Origin: Marinimicrococcus flavescens
GTDB taxonomy: Bacteria; Pseudomonadota; Alphaproteobacteria; Geminicoccales; Geminicoccaceae
Length of the DNA stretch: 64,000 nt
Direction: 5' to 3'
Assembly (NCBI GenBank): GCA_029211145.1
Contig: JARGEQ010000092.1
Span: 1 to 64,000 of the forward strand
Shown: positions 27,511-37,267 of the stretch, piece by piece
How positions within the stretch are numbered: position 1 is the first letter of the stretch
Layout: each line of letters starts with the position of its first letter
Position numbers and translations under genes: made by a program
Notes under the pieces: generated by a model
Database searches by the model: none
Told to the model about the DNA's origin: nothing
Seen by the model: the letters and a program-made list of their open reading frames with translations, nothing else

Positions 27511-28827
27511 ATGCGACCGATCGGCCGTCTGGCGGATGCCGACACCCGCGCCCTGCTGCAGGACGCCAGCTCGCCCCTGGCGGGCGTGCTGCTCGGGCTC
27601 GTGGCCCTGATCCTCGTGGCCGGCTTCGGCTGGGCCGCCTGGGCCGAGGTCGAGGAGATCGTGCGCGCCCAGGGCCGGGTGGAGCCGGCCGGGCGGGTCA
27701 AGCTCGTGAACCATGCGCGCGGCGGCCGGGTCGCCGAGGTGATGGTGCGCGAGGGCGACCAGGTGACCGCAGGGGCGCCGCTGCTGCGCCTCGATCCCGA
27801 CGTGCGCGAGCCGGAGCATGCCGAGCTGCTCGGCCGCTGGCAGGTGCGGACCGCCGAGGTGGCCCGCCTCGAGAGCGAGGCGGAGGGGACGCCGCTGGCG
27901 GTCGATCCGGCTGTCGTGACGGCGCGACCCGACCTGGTGGAGGCGGAGGCCGGGCTGCTGCAGGCCCGCGCCGCAGCCCTGGCCGGCCGCCGTGAGACCC
28001 TGACGCAGGCCATCGAGACCCGCCGCGGCGCGGTCCGCGAGGCGCTGGCCGGCGTGGCGCAGCGCCAGAACGGGCTCAAGCTGCTGCGTCAGCAGGCCGA
28101 GGCGGTGAGCGAGCTGACCGAGCGCGGCTTTTATCCGCGGATCAAGCACACGAGCATGCAAAAGGAGGTCGCCGACGGCGAGGGCGAGCTCGAGCGGGCG
28201 AAGGCTGCGGCGGCCGCGGCGAGGGCGGCGCTTGCCGAGAGCGAGAGCCGTCTGGCCGGCCTCGAGACCGAGTGGAAGAGCGAGGTGCTGGCCGAGCTGG
28301 CGCGCGCCAGGGCCGATCGCGATCGGCTGCGCGAGCAGCTGCGCGCCCAGGACGTTCTCCTCGAGGGCATGCTGCTGCGCGCTCCGGTCGACGGGATCGT
28401 CCAGGACCTTGCGGTGGCCGGGCCGGGTCAGGCGGTCGGCGCCAACGAGACGCTGCTGCGGATCGTGCCGTCGGAGGAGGGGCTGGTGGTCGAGGCGCGA
28501 GTGGCCAACGAGGATATCGGACGGCTGCGCGAGGGGCTGACGGCGACCGTCAAGGTCCACGCCTACGACTTCCTGCGCTTCGGCAGCCTCTCCGGCCGCA
28601 TCGCACGGATCGCCGCCGACGCGGTGCCCGAGCCGCTGACCGGCAATCTGAGCTATCCGGTCACCGTGGTCACCGACACCGCCCGGCTGGGTGCCGCGCC
28701 GGGCGAGCTCGAGATCGCTCCCGGCATGGTGGTCGATGTCGAGCTGACGGTCGGCGAGCGGACGATCCTCTCCTACCTCACCGACCGGCTCTTCAGGACC
28801 GGCGAGGCCGCCTTCCGGGAGGGTTGA
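27511..28827 (+). CDS. HlyD-family periplasmic adaptor
   Basis: 438 aa. One N-terminal transmembrane segment (LLGLVALILVAGFGWAAW), then a barrel/lipoyl part with VNHARGGRVAEVMVREGDQV, a long coiled-coil hairpin (about 110-280), the second lipoyl half LRAPVDGIVQDLAVAGPGQAV, and a C-terminal beta domain. This is the membrane-fusion partner of type I secretion. Strict pairing with the upstream ABC exporter defines the system. Converges with the lipoprotein gene. Confidence 0.92.
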   Translation: MRPIGRLADADTRALLQDASSPLAGVLLGLVALILVAGFGWAAWAEVEEIVRAQGRVEPAGRVKLVNHARGGRVAEVMVREGDQVTAGAPLLRLDPDVREPEHAELLGRWQVRTAEVARLESEAEGTPLAVDPAVVTARPDLVEAEAGLLQARAAALAGRRETLTQAIETRRGAVREALAGVAQRQNGLKLLRQQAEAVSELTERGFYPRIKHTSMQKEVADGEGELERAKAAAAAARAALAESESRLAGLETEWKSEVLAELARARADRDRLREQLRAQDVLLEGMLLRAPVDGIVQDLAVAGPGQAVGANETLLRIVPSEEGLVVEARVANEDIGRLREGLTATVKVHAYDFLRFGSLSGRIARIAADAVPEPLTGNLSYPVTVVTDTARLGAAPGELEIAPGMVVDVELTVGERTILSYLTDRLFRTGEAAFREG

Positions 28828-28836
28828 GGTGCGGCC

Positions 28837-29229
28837 TCAGCTGTCGCGCTGTGGGCCGGTCATCGAGCGCACGACGAGGTCGCCGCCGGTGGTCCGGTCG
28901 AGCACGAAGGTCCGCTGGCTGAAGCCGGAGCAGCCGCCGACCCCGACCCGCACCCCGAACCTGCCGTCATCGTCGTTGCCGAACACGTTGTCCTGCCAGT
29001 AGTAGCGGACGTCCAGCACCATCCGCTCCGGCGTGTCCTCGAGGATCTGCACGCTGGTGATGTCCATGCGCGGCTGCAGGCAGGTGGCGTTCCGCTCCCA
29101 TGCGCGGTCCCGGTAGAAGCTCTCGATCCTGTATTGCAGGCCAGGCTCGCCGGCGAGCTCGGGGCCCTTCCATCCGCAGGAGGCCACCGCCAGGAGCGAG
29201 GCCAGCAGGATCGCTTGCGTGGGGCGCAT
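28837..29229 (-). CDS. Small lipoprotein of unknown function
   Basis: 130 aa. The N-terminus MRPTQAILLASLLAVASC ends in a lipobox (VASC, Cys18), so a lipid-anchored periplasmic protein is expected. Further Cys are in RNATCLQ and VGGCSGF. The body reads as a beta-rich domain with YYWQDNVFGNDDDG. Its ATG shares one base with the stop of the sensor kinase (TGATG), so it is translated with the kinase and may be an accessory component. No family recognised. Confidence 0.7.
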   Translation of the reverse strand: MRPTQAILLASLLAVASCGWKGPELAGEPGLQYRIESFYRDRAWERNATCLQPRMDITSVQILEDTPERMVLDVRYYWQDNVFGNDDDGRFGVRVGVGGCSGFSQRTFVLDRTTGGDLVVRSMTGPQRDS

Positions 29230-30665
29230 CAGGCTTCTCCGCTCGCGGCCGCGGCGTGCGGGATGCGTGCCGGCAGCCTCAGCTCGAAGCTGGTGCCCTG
29301 GCGGCCGGTGTCAAGCAGGGCGATGTCGCCGCCATGCGCCCGCATGATCTCCAGGCAGATGGCCAGCCCCAGACCGCTGCCGCCCGCCTTGGTGGAGCCC
29401 GAGAAGCTCTCGAAGAGGTGCGGCAGGACCTGCTCAGGCAGCCCGGGCCCGTTGTCCTTGACCTCGATACGCACCTGCGAGCCCCTGCGCCCGGCAGCGA
29501 CCCTGATCTCGCCCGCCTGCTCGCCCAGGGCATGGCGGCTGTTGCGGCCGAGATTGAGCAGCACCCGGTAGAGCTGGTCGCGGTCGGCCGTGACATCGAG
29601 CGATGCGTCGACCTGGTTGCGCCAGGCGAGCCGCGGCGCGTCGCTGGTCACGGCAGCGCCGACCTCGTCGACCAGCTCGCGCAGGGCAAAGCGCCGCGGC
29701 TGCAGCTCGGGCGGCTGCTCGCGGGCAAAGCGCAGCGTCTCGGCGCACAGGCGGATCGCCCGGTCGAGACTGTCGACCAGCCGCGGCGTCACGCTCCTGA
29801 CCGCCGGGTCGGCGCTGCTCTCCAGGCGGTCGGAGACCAGCACGGCGCTGGCGAGGATGCTCTTGAGGTCGTGGTTGATCTTGCTCACCGCAGCACCCAG
29901 CGCTGCGAGCCGGGTCTTCTCGGCCAGCGCCCGGCGCAGGCCGCGCTGCATCTCGGCCAGCTCGCGCTCGACCACCCCGATCTCGTCGCGGCGCCGCGTC
30001 GGCGGCCGCTCGTCGGTCGCCACCTCCGGGCGTTCGCGAAACGCTGCCAGCCGCTCGGTGATGCCGCGCAGGGGCAGCACGATCATTCGCCTGAGGCCGA
30101 AGAACAGCAGCGAGGCGACGATCGCCGAGAGCACCAGCGAGAGCAGCAGGATGCGCCAGGAATAGTCGAGCATGGCGCTGCGCATGGCCGTCTCGTCGAG
30201 GATCACGTCGATGACGGTCTCCGGCTCCAGCGACGAGCCCGCCACCACGCGGATCATCCGGCCCTCGCCACGGACCACCGTGCCGAGGCTGGCGAGCACG
30301 AGGCTCAGGGGCGTCTTGCGGCGCAGGTCGAAGACCGCATCGACCGATTCCACCCGGCCCAGCATCAGCTCGGCATCCGGCCGCCAGAGCGTGATCGCCA
30401 GCACGCCAGCGTGCCGGAGCAGCCGTGCCTCCAGCTCTGGCGGCAGGCTGCCGGCGTGGGGCACGTCGAGGCTGAGCGCCGCCAGATGCGCCCCCGCGAC
30501 CCGCTCCTCGAGAAAGGACAGGCGAAAGCGGGCGATCGACGGCACGTAGATGAGGACTTCGCCCAGGAGGACGAACGCCACCGTCAGGGCGAGGATGCGC
30601 GCGGACAGGCCGCGGCCCGGTGTCGGGCGATCAACCGCTCTTGCCATCGTCCCCCAGTTCCACAC
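29229..30665 (-). CDS. Membrane sensor histidine kinase
   Basis: 478 aa. TM1 at about 24-44, periplasmic part about 45-165, TM2 at about 170-190, HAMP-like linker, then the DHp helix KINHDLKSILASAV with His265. The ATPase has an N-box (LNLGRNSRHAL), DNGPGLPE and GSGLGLAIC. The DHp motif HDLKS differs from the common HELRTP, as in HPK4-like kinases. No response regulator is adjacent; the coupled partner is the lipoprotein. ATG at codon 7 is an alternative start. Confidence 0.87.
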   Translation of the reverse strand: MWNWGTMARAVDRPTPGRGLSARILALTVAFVLLGEVLIYVPSIARFRLSFLEERVAGAHLAALSLDVPHAGSLPPELEARLLRHAGVLAITLWRPDAELMLGRVESVDAVFDLRRKTPLSLVLASLGTVVRGEGRMIRVVAGSSLEPETVIDVILDETAMRSAMLDYSWRILLLSLVLSAIVASLLFFGLRRMIVLPLRGITERLAAFRERPEVATDERPPTRRRDEIGVVERELAEMQRGLRRALAEKTRLAALGAAVSKINHDLKSILASAVLVSDRLESSADPAVRSVTPRLVDSLDRAIRLCAETLRFAREQPPELQPRRFALRELVDEVGAAVTSDAPRLAWRNQVDASLDVTADRDQLYRVLLNLGRNSRHALGEQAGEIRVAAGRRGSQVRIEVKDNGPGLPEQVLPHLFESFSGSTKAGGSGLGLAICLEIMRAHGGDIALLDTGRQGTSFELRLPARIPHAAAASGEA

Positions 30666-30725
30666 CCTGACCCGGCGGCAGCCATTCTTATAACATGTTG
30701 CGACACGGGGAAGCTCGAAGAGCCG

Positions 30726-31568
30726 TCAACGCCCGGCCGGTACATCGTTGAGGCTCCAGTCGTAGGCGTAGCCGTCGATGGCGTCGCGGCCGGCGAGCTC
30801 CATGGCGAGCGGCGGGGCGGCGAAGGCCGCGAGGTGCCGCAGCACGCCGCGCTCGTCGCCGCCGAAATCCTCGACGAACCAGCGATAGATGCTGGAGACG
30901 ACGATCTCGCCGCCCTCGAGAGCGACGCCGCGCGGATGGTTCACATAGTCGATCGCGGCGGCGCTCAGCTGATGGTCGACGCGCTCGGCCAGGAAAGGCT
31001 CGGGCTGCAGGTCGGGGCAGCCGCGCGAGGCGCAGTTGACGGCATAGTGTATCCGCGGATCGCCCCAGATCGGCCGCAGGATGCGGTGCTCGATATCGTC
31101 GAGCGACAGGCTCTCGCCCTCCACGGCGGCGAGCCTCGCACCCCATGGCCCGTCGCTGAAGAGACCTGGCGAGATGTCGATGTCGCGGATCGAGGCCACC
31201 GGGTAGTGCTCGAGGATGGTCTCGACGGTGAGCGCGTTGTAGAGGTTGATCCAGTATGCGAGCTGGGCCGGGCGCGCGAGGAGGCTCACGGCGACCTTCT
31301 GCATGTCGGCCAGATAAGCCTCGAGGGCCTTGCGGTCGGCCGCGCTCACCGCGCCATAGGCGAAGGCGGTCGAGCCGTCCGGGAGCGGCTTCACGTGGCG
31401 CGCGAGGAGCCGGCCCCAAGGTCCGTGGTCGACGCTCAGCGTGGAGGCCGGGTCGTGGCGCTGCCAGCGCGGCCAGAGGTCGGCGGCGGGAGCTGCCGCC
31501 GCCGGGGCGCCGGCGAGGCAGAGAACGAGGAGGAGGAGAGGCCGGATCACGTGCTGCTGCGTCCCCAT
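30726..31568 (-). CDS. DUF547 domain secreted protein
   Basis: 280 aa. Signal peptide at 1-24 (LLLLVLCLAGAPAAAA). The DUF547 core is seen in LAYWINLYNALTVETILEHYPV, HYAVNCASRGCPDLQ and VNHPRGVALEGGEIVVSSIYRWF. The Asn-Cys-Ser and Cys-Pro motifs suggest a papain-like or transglutaminase-like fold, but catalysis is not established for the family. The start at 31568 is preferred because it begins the signal peptide; ATG 31598 would add ten residues. Confidence 0.82.
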   Translation of the reverse strand: MGTQQHVIRPLLLLVLCLAGAPAAAAPAADLWPRWQRHDPASTLSVDHGPWGRLLARHVKPLPDGSTAFAYGAVSAADRKALEAYLADMQKVAVSLLARPAQLAYWINLYNALTVETILEHYPVASIRDIDISPGLFSDGPWGARLAAVEGESLSLDDIEHRILRPIWGDPRIHYAVNCASRGCPDLQPEPFLAERVDHQLSAAAIDYVNHPRGVALEGGEIVVSSIYRWFVEDFGGDERGVLRHLAAFAAPPLAMELAGRDAIDGYAYDWSLNDVPAGR

Positions 31569-31650
31569 GGTGGCAGGCTTTCCCTGCGGTGATGCCACCG
31601 CTCGGGGCGTGCGACCAATCGCGGCCTTTCACAAGGGCTCGACCTGTAGT

Positions 31651-31679
31651 TTGACAGCCGCCGGGCGCCTGCTTATACC
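31651..31679 (+). promoter_or_regulatory. Sigma70-type promoter of rpmH operon
   Basis: A perfect TTGACA (31651-31656) is followed after exactly 17 nt by TATACC (31674-31679). Transcription would start near 31687, about 35 nt before the rpmH GTG. It is the best promoter match in the window. Confidence 0.8.
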
Positions 31680-31721
31680 CGCCCAGCGTTTTTCCGTTTT
31701 TCCCTGCGCAGAGGTGATGTC

Positions 31722-31856
31722 GTGAAGCGGACCTATCAGCCGAGCCGCCTTGTCCGGAAGCGTCGTCACGGCTTCCGTACCCGGAGCGCCACGAAAGGCG
31801 GTCAGAGGATCCTGGCCAACCGCCGGGCTCGCGGGCGCAAGCGTCTGTCGGCTTGA
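31722..31856 (+). CDS. rpmH: 50S ribosomal protein L34
   Basis: 44 aa, the family's normal length, from a [21 protein letters not shown], then a TKGGQ stretch and a basic tail ending in [19 protein letters not shown] precedes the start. The last four bases overlap the rnpA start. Strong promoter upstream. Order rpmH-rnpA-yidD-yidC is the classical one. Confidence 0.97.
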   Translation: MKRTYQPSRLVRKRRHGFRTRSATKGGQRILANRRARGRKRLSA

Positions 31857-32239
31857 CGGACGAAGGAGCCGGCCCGCCCGTCCGGGTGGTCCGGCTGCTC
31901 AAACGGGCCGAGTTCCTCGCGGCGGCACGCGGAGCACGTTGGAACACACCCGCGTTCCTGCTGCAATGCGTCGAACGCGGCGCGCCGCGTGACGAGGAGG
32001 TGGCCGGTGTCGGTTTCACCGCGACCCGCAAGCTCGGCTCTGCCGTCATCCGCAACCGTGCCAAGCGCCGGCTGCGCGAGGCGGTGCGGCTGGCTGCGCA
32101 CGAGGTGGCGAGTCCGGGCCGCGATTATGTGCTCGTCGCCCGGACGCCGGTGCTGAAATGCCCGTTCGACAAACTTCTCGAGGATGTGCGGCAGAGCTTT
32201 GCCGGTGCCGAGCGCAAGCTGCGCAAGAGCCGCGCCTGA
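31853..32239 (+). CDS. rnpA: Ribonuclease P protein component
   Basis: 128 aa from a TTG overlapping the rpmH stop (TTGA). Conserved RNR-type helix: [22 protein letters not shown]. Upstream strands [16 protein letters not shown] and GVGFTA fit. It is the protein subunit of the tRNA 5'-processing ribozyme. Translational coupling to rpmH seems enforced by the overlap. Confidence 0.96.
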   Translation: MTDEGAGPPVRVVRLLKRAEFLAAARGARWNTPAFLLQCVERGAPRDEEVAGVGFTATRKLGSAVIRNRAKRRLREAVRLAAHEVASPGRDYVLVARTPVLKCPFDKLLEDVRQSFAGAERKLRKSRA

Positions 32240-32508
32240 GCCCGCCCGTCCTCCTGCTGCGCGGCCTCGTGCTGGGCTATCGCTGGCTTATTTCGCCGGT
32301 GATCGGGCCTGCCTGCCGCTATGTGCCTTCCTGCTCGGAATACGCCCTCGAGGCCCTGGCCGAGCATGGCGCCCTGCGCGGCTCGTGGCTCGCCCTGCGC
32401 CGTCTCGCGCGCTGCCATCCCTGGGGCGGGTCCGGGCTCGATCCCGTGCCGCCACGCCTTTCCCCGATAGCGAATGACCCGGCCGCCGCCCCCACGGGCC
32501 ACGGCTGA
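32236..32508 (+). CDS. yidD: Membrane protein insertion efficiency factor YidD
   Basis: About 90 aa. [35 protein letters not shown] and [14 protein letters not shown] are diagnostic for YidD, which assists YidC. The only codon that gives the normal N-terminus is a CTG at 32236 overlapping the rnpA stop (CTGA). An ATG at 32158 lies deep in rnpA and a GTG at 32269 would cut into the conserved helix. CTG initiation is therefore likely but not proven. Confidence 0.85.
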   Translation: MSPPVLLLRGLVLGYRWLISPVIGPACRYVPSCSEYALEALAEHGALRGSWLALRRLARCHPWGGSGLDPVPPRLSPIANDPAAAPTGHG

Positions 32509-32541
32509 GCGTCCGGATTCTGGCTGGAGCCCTTTGCCGTC

Positions 32542-34293
32542 ATGACGGAGCAACGCAACCTCATCCTGGCGATCGTGCTGTCGGTCGGCATCATCCTGGC
32601 CTTCCAGTATTTCTACGGCGGGCCGGCCGTCCGTGAGGCACAGCAGGGTGACGCCCCGCAGACCACCGCGCAGGAAACGGTGACGCCGCAGCCCGGCGCC
32701 CGGTCCGGCGGTGCGGTTCCCGGTCAGGTCCCGGGCCAGGTCCCGGGCGTGTCGACGGCCGCCGCGCTGCCGGCCGACCGCAAGCAGGTGCTGGCCAGCG
32801 TGCCGCGCATCCCTATCGACAATGGCCGCGTGCACGGCTCGCTCTCGACCGTGGGCTCGCGGATCGACGATGTGACGCTGGCCGACTATCACGCGAGCGT
32901 CGACCGGCAGTCGCCCGAGATCGTGCTGCTGAGCCCGCCGGGGGCGCCGGCGCCCTATTTTGCCGAGCTGGGCTGGGTCGCCGGCCAGGAGGGGACGGCA
33001 GTCCCCGGCGCCGAGACGCAGTGGCAGGCCGACGGCGAGGCGCTGAAGCCGGACTCGCCCGTCACCCTGAGCTGGGACAACGGCGCGGGCCTGCGCTTTG
33101 CCAAGCAGTTCTCGATCGACGAGAACTACATGTTCACCGTCTCGCGCAGCGTTACCAACGAGAGCGGCGAGCCGGTCACCCTCTATCCCTACGGTCTCGT
33201 CAGCCGCTGGGGCACGCCCGAGACGCTGGGCTACTACATCCTTCACGAGGGCCCGATCGGCGTTCTCGGCGGCTCGCTCAAGGAGCCGGACTATGACGAC
33301 CTCCAGGAAGAGCGTCTGGTCGAGTTCCAGTCGACCGGCGGCTGGCTGGGCTTTACCGACAAGTACTGGCTGACCTCGCTGGTGCCGGCCCAGGAGCGGC
33401 CGATCAAGGCGAGCTTCCGCCACACCATGGGGCCGGGCGGCGAGCATCGCTACCAGTCGGACTTCCTGGGCGAGGCCATGACGGTCGCCCCCGGCCAGAC
33501 GGTCGAGATCACCGACCGCCTGTTCGCCGGTGCGAAGGAAGTCGACAAGCTCGACGCCTACGAGGAGCGCTACGGCGTGCCGCTGTTCGACCGCGCGGTC
33601 GACTTCGGCTGGTTCTACTTCCTCACCAAGCCGATCTTCCACGTCCTCGACTTCTTCTACAAGCTCGTCGGCAATTACGGCGTAGCGATCCTGCTGCTGA
33701 CCCTGGTCGTCAAGATCCTCTTCTTCCCGCTGGCCAACAAGTCCTACCGGGCGATGAGCCAGATGAAGAAGCTGCAGCCCGAGATGATGAAGCTGCGCGA
33801 GCGCCACGGCGACGACCGGGCGAAGATGAACCAGGAGCTGATGGAGCTCTACCGGCGCGAGAAGGTGAACCCGATGTCGGGCTGCCTGCCGATCCTCGTG
33901 CAGATCCCGGTGTTCTTCGCGCTCTACAAGGTGCTGTTCGTCAACATCGAGATGCGCCACGCGCCGTTCTTCGGCTGGATCAACGACCTCTCGGCACCCG
34001 ATCCGACCACCATCTTCAACCTCTTCGGCCTGCTGCCCTTCGAGGTGCCGGCAATGCTCATGATCGGCGTGTGGCCGCTCTTGATGGGCTTCACCATGTG
34101 GCTGCAGCAGCGCCTCAACCCGAAGCCCGCCGATCCGACCCAGGCCAAGGTCATGAACTTCCTGCCGGTGATGTTCACCTTCCTGTTCGCGACCTTCCCG
34201 GCCGGTCTCGTGGTCTACTGGACCTGGAACAACACGCTGTCGATCCTCCAGCAGTGGGTGATCATGCGGCGGATGGGCGTGAAGGCCGGCTGA
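32542..34293 (+). CDS. yidC: Membrane protein insertase YidC
   Basis: 583 aa. TM1 ([19 protein letters not shown]) is followed by a Gln/Pro/Gly-rich linker and the large periplasmic beta domain of Gram-negative YidC (about 85-340). The five-helix insertase core follows: [39 protein letters not shown], and [20 protein letters not shown]. It inserts and folds inner-membrane proteins. In the rpmH operon as usual. Confidence 0.97.
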   Translation: MTEQRNLILAIVLSVGIILAFQYFYGGPAVREAQQGDAPQTTAQETVTPQPGARSGGAVPGQVPGQVPGVSTAAALPADRKQVLASVPRIPIDNGRVHGSLSTVGSRIDDVTLADYHASVDRQSPEIVLLSPPGAPAPYFAELGWVAGQEGTAVPGAETQWQADGEALKPDSPVTLSWDNGAGLRFAKQFSIDENYMFTVSRSVTNESGEPVTLYPYGLVSRWGTPETLGYYILHEGPIGVLGGSLKEPDYDDLQEERLVEFQSTGGWLGFTDKYWLTSLVPAQERPIKASFRHTMGPGGEHRYQSDFLGEAMTVAPGQTVEITDRLFAGAKEVDKLDAYEERYGVPLFDRAVDFGWFYFLTKPIFHVLDFFYKLVGNYGVAILLLTLVVKILFFPLANKSYRAMSQMKKLQPEMMKLRERHGDDRAKMNQELMELYRREKVNPMSGCLPILVQIPVFFALYKVLFVNIEMRHAPFFGWINDLSAPDPTTIFNLFGLLPFEVPAMLMIGVWPLLMGFTMWLQQRLNPKPADPTQAKVMNFLPVMFTFLFATFPAGLVVYWTWNNTLSILQQWVIMRRMGVKAG

Positions 34294-34316
34294 GCCCGCG
34301 GCCTGGGGAGGCGCCC

Positions 34317-35033
34317 ATGCAGGGGCCAGAGAACGCGGCCGGCGACGGCCGCACCACCGACGACAAGGCGACCATCGCCGGCCTCGAGGGCCTCGACCTC
34401 GAGGCCGGCAGGCTGCTGTTCGCGCAAGGCTGCGAGTTCGTGCGCGGTATCGCCAAGGCCGACCAGCTGCCGGCGCCGGCGACGCCGGAGATCGCCTTCG
34501 CCGGCCGCTCCAATGTCGGCAAGTCGAGCCTGATCAACGCGCTCACCGGGCGCAACGGGCTGGCGCGGACCTCCAACACGCCGGGCCGCACCCAGGAGAT
34601 CAACCTCTTCGACCTCGCCGTCGGCAGGCTCTGCCTCGTCGACTTGCCGGGCTACGGCTACGCCAAGGCGCCCAAGGCCAAGGTCGACAGCTGGACCGAT
34701 CTGGTCTTCGACTATCTGCGCGGTCGGCCGAGCCTGCAGCTGGTCTGCGTGCTCATCGACTCGCGTCATGGCTTCAAGAAGAACGACCGCGAGGCCCTGG
34801 AGATCCTGGGCGACGCGGCGGTGCCGTTCCTGGTGGTGCTCACCAAGGGCGATCTCGTCGGGCCGCAGCGCCTGGCCGAGCTCACCGAGGAGATCACCAC
34901 CGAGCTGCGCCGGCAGCGCGGGGCCCTGCCCGAGCCGCTCGTGACGAGCTCCCGCAAGCAGGGCGGCATCGCCGAGCTGCGCGCGGTCCTGGCGTTCTAC
35001 GCGCTTCCCAAAGCCACGGGATCCGACCGATGA
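34317..35033 (+). CDS. engB: Ribosome biogenesis GTPase EngB/YsxC
   Basis: 238 aa. G1 [10 protein letters not shown]2 region [10 protein letters not shown]3 DLPGYG, and G4 TKGD; the TrmE-Era superfamily. EngB assists 50S assembly. The N-terminus (about 30 residues rich in Gly/Asp) is longer than in E. coli. GGGGAGGCGCCC precedes the ATG at 34317. Overlaps argB by ATGA. Confidence 0.95.
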   Translation: MQGPENAAGDGRTTDDKATIAGLEGLDLEAGRLLFAQGCEFVRGIAKADQLPAPATPEIAFAGRSNVGKSSLINALTGRNGLARTSNTPGRTQEINLFDLAVGRLCLVDLPGYGYAKAPKAKVDSWTDLVFDYLRGRPSLQLVCVLIDSRHGFKKNDREALEILGDAAVPFLVVLTKGDLVGPQRLAELTEEITTELRRQRGALPEPLVTSSRKQGGIAELRAVLAFYALPKATGSDR

Positions 35034-35932
35034 GCGACACCGACCTGCCGGGCGGGCCGCCCGAGATCGCCCGCACCCTGATCGAGGCGCTGCCCTTCAT
35101 GCGGCGCTACCAGGGTGCCGTCATGGTCATCAAGTATGGCGGCCACGCCATGGGCGACGAGACCGTCGCCCGCGACTTCGCCCGCGACGTCGTGCTCTTG
35201 AAGCAGGTCGGCATCAACCCCGTGGTGGTCCACGGCGGCGGCCCGCAGATCAAGGCGATGCTGGGGCGCCTCAAGATCGAGAGCAGCTTCGTCGATGGGC
35301 TGCGGGTCACCGACGCTGCCACCGTCGAGGTGGTCGAGATGGTGCTGGCCGGCAAGATCAACAAGGAGATCGTCACCGCCATCCAGACCGCCGGCGGCAA
35401 GGCCATCGGCATCTGCGGCAAGGACGGCGGGCTGATCGAGGCCGTCAAGCTCAAGCGCACGAAGCGCGACCCCGATTCGCTCATCGAGGAGGCGGTCGAT
35501 CTGGGCTTCGTGGGCGATCCGCAGCGCATCAACACGAGCCTCCTCGACACGCTGCGCGGCACCGACTTCATCCCGGTGATCGCTCCCATCGGCGTCGGCG
35601 CCGACGGCCAGACCTACAACATCAACGCCGACACCGCCGCCGGCGCCATCGCCGGCGCGCTGCGCGCCCGCAAGCTCATGATGCTCACCGACGTGCGCGG
35701 CGTCATGGACGCCACCCGCAACTTCGTCGCCACCCTGACCGACACGCGGGCGCGCGCCTGGATCGCCGACGGCACCATCTCCGGCGGCATGATCCCCAAG
35801 ATCGAGACCTGCCTGGGCGCCGTCGAGCGCGGGGTCGACGCCGCGGTGATCCTCGACGGCCGCGTGCCCCACGCCATCCTCCTCGAGCTCTTCACCGAGC
35901 ACGGGTTCGGGACGCAGATCCTGCGGGGCTGA
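35030..35932 (+). CDS. argB: Acetylglutamate kinase
   Basis: 300 aa. [42 protein letters not shown] and [11 protein letters not shown] are the signature loops of the amino-acid kinase family member ArgB. It phosphorylates N-acetylglutamate in arginine synthesis. The longer N-terminal helix ([16 protein letters not shown]) is typical of arginine-inhibited or PII-controlled enzymes. Last gene of the operon, followed by a strong terminator. Confidence 0.97.
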   Translation: MSDTDLPGGPPEIARTLIEALPFMRRYQGAVMVIKYGGHAMGDETVARDFARDVVLLKQVGINPVVVHGGGPQIKAMLGRLKIESSFVDGLRVTDAATVEVVEMVLAGKINKEIVTAIQTAGGKAIGICGKDGGLIEAVKLKRTKRDPDSLIEEAVDLGFVGDPQRINTSLLDTLRGTDFIPVIAPIGVGADGQTYNINADTAAGAIAGALRARKLMMLTDVRGVMDATRNFVATLTDTRARAWIADGTISGGMIPKIETCLGAVERGVDAAVILDGRVPHAILLELFTEHGFGTQILRG

Positions 35933-35938
35933 AGCCAG

Positions 35939-35983
35939 GGAAGCCGCGCAAGGCGCTGCGCGCGGCTTCCTCTTTCTCTTTTT
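35939..35983 (+). terminator. Intrinsic terminator of the rpmH-argB operon
   Basis: An 11-bp perfect stem (35939-35949 with 35960-35970) with a 10-nt loop is followed by TCTTTCTCTTTTT. Part of its loop and 3' arm (35951-35967) is a 17-mer found again, identical, at 39849 and, inverted, at 42136. Confidence 0.93.
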
Positions 35984-36236
35984 CGAGGTGTCCCGGCAAG
36001 CCGGCCGGGTCGGGGCGCTTACGCGCCGCACCGACCGCAGCGCCGGGGCCCGGCGGACACGTCCCGCGCATGCCGGGGGAGGCACCGCAGGAAGGTTGGC
36101 GGGACTCCGGGCTTCCGCGGCTACCCCCGGAGGGGAGCCAGGGGCAGCCGCGGCGGACAGGAGGGCCGAGACGGGGAGCCTTGGGGGGAGGGAATCCTCA
36201 TCCGGCCCCGGACCATCCCGGCCCTCGATGGCGGGA

Positions 36237-37094
36237 TCAGGCCGAGCGGGCGATCCGCTCCACGGCGTCGTCCGTCCACCAGAGGCCGTTGGCGACCATC
36301 CGGAAGTTGATGATGGCGGCGAGGTAGCCGTCGCCCTCGGGCACCTTTGCGCCCGCGGTGGCGTCGCGCACCACGGCGACCTCGTAGCCGAGCTCGAGAA
36401 GCTCGTAGAGATGCGCCTGGGTGCACAGGTTGGCCGACATGCCGGCCAGGATCACCTTGTCGATCCCACGCTTGCGGAGCTGCAGGTTGAGATCGTTCTG
36501 GGCAGGGCTGTAGACCTTGTGGGGCGAGCAGACGACGGTCTCGCCATCCTCGATGTACTTCTTGTACTGTGGCATCCAGTCGGCGCCGGAGCCTTCGAAG
36601 CCGTCGAGCTTGAGGGGACCGGGCCGGTCGAACATGCCGATCGCGTGCATGGTCTTCTCGAGCGTTCCCTCGAACTTCCATTTGTGATCGTGCGGGTAGT
36701 AGTAGTGGGGCGAGATGAAGACCGGCATGCCGGCGGCCTTCGCCGCGGCGAACAGGCGCTCGATATTGTCGACGGTTCCCTGCTCGGTGACGCTCTCCCC
36801 GACGACGCCCCACGTCACGCCGCTCTCGGAGAGGAAGTCGACCTGGGGATCGGTGACGACCAGGGCCGTGCGTCCGGGCTCGATCGTCATGTCGACCTGC
36901 GGCAGCCCCGGCTCGTCGGGATCGGCGTAGAGCGCGCGCGCCTCGTCGGTGGCGGCCGATGCGGCGCGCCCCCCGGCCACGGCAGCGCCTGCCGCGGCGG
37001 CCGCTGCAGCACCCGTCAGCACACGGCGGCGGGCCAGATCCACGGTCTCGCGGGTGGTGCCGCAGCCGCAGTCGTGATCGTGCTTGCTGGTCAT
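36237..37094 (-). CDS. Isochorismatase-family cysteine hydrolase with Tat-like signal
   Basis: 285 aa. The N-terminus carries ARRRVLTGAAAAAAAGAAVAG, a twin-arginine-type signal, unusual in a family that is mostly cytoplasmic. The hydrolase domain has the triad Asp82 (VVTDPQVDFL), Lys193 (SPHKVYSPAQ) and Cys224 (MSANLCTQ). Members hydrolyse amides, ureides or isochorismate. Asp6, His7 and Cys9 before the signal (HDHDCGCG) could bind metal. Placed downstream of an NTF2-like and an AhpD-like gene on the same strand. Substrate unknown. Confidence 0.85.
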   Translation of the reverse strand: MTSKHDHDCGCGTTRETVDLARRRVLTGAAAAAAAGAAVAGGRAASAATDEARALYADPDEPGLPQVDMTIEPGRTALVVTDPQVDFLSESGVTWGVVGESVTEQGTVDNIERLFAAAKAAGMPVFISPHYYYPHDHKWKFEGTLEKTMHAIGMFDRPGPLKLDGFEGSGADWMPQYKKYIEDGETVVCSPHKVYSPAQNDLNLQLRKRGIDKVILAGMSANLCTQAHLYELLELGYEVAVVRDATAGAKVPEGDGYLAAIINFRMVANGLWWTDDAVERIARSA

Positions 37095-37267
37095 CGGAGT
37101 CGTCCTTTGCCTTGGGGTGGGGCAGCGCCATCTGCGTGCGCGCTACCGGTGCGTACCAGGCAGACCCCTCCCGCCCGCGGGACTCGTCGGTCCGCGGCAA
37201 GCCCGGGGGCGCCCGTTCTCCTCGGGGACCGGCACCGCCGGAGCGGTGCCGGACGTTGCCGCGGCTT

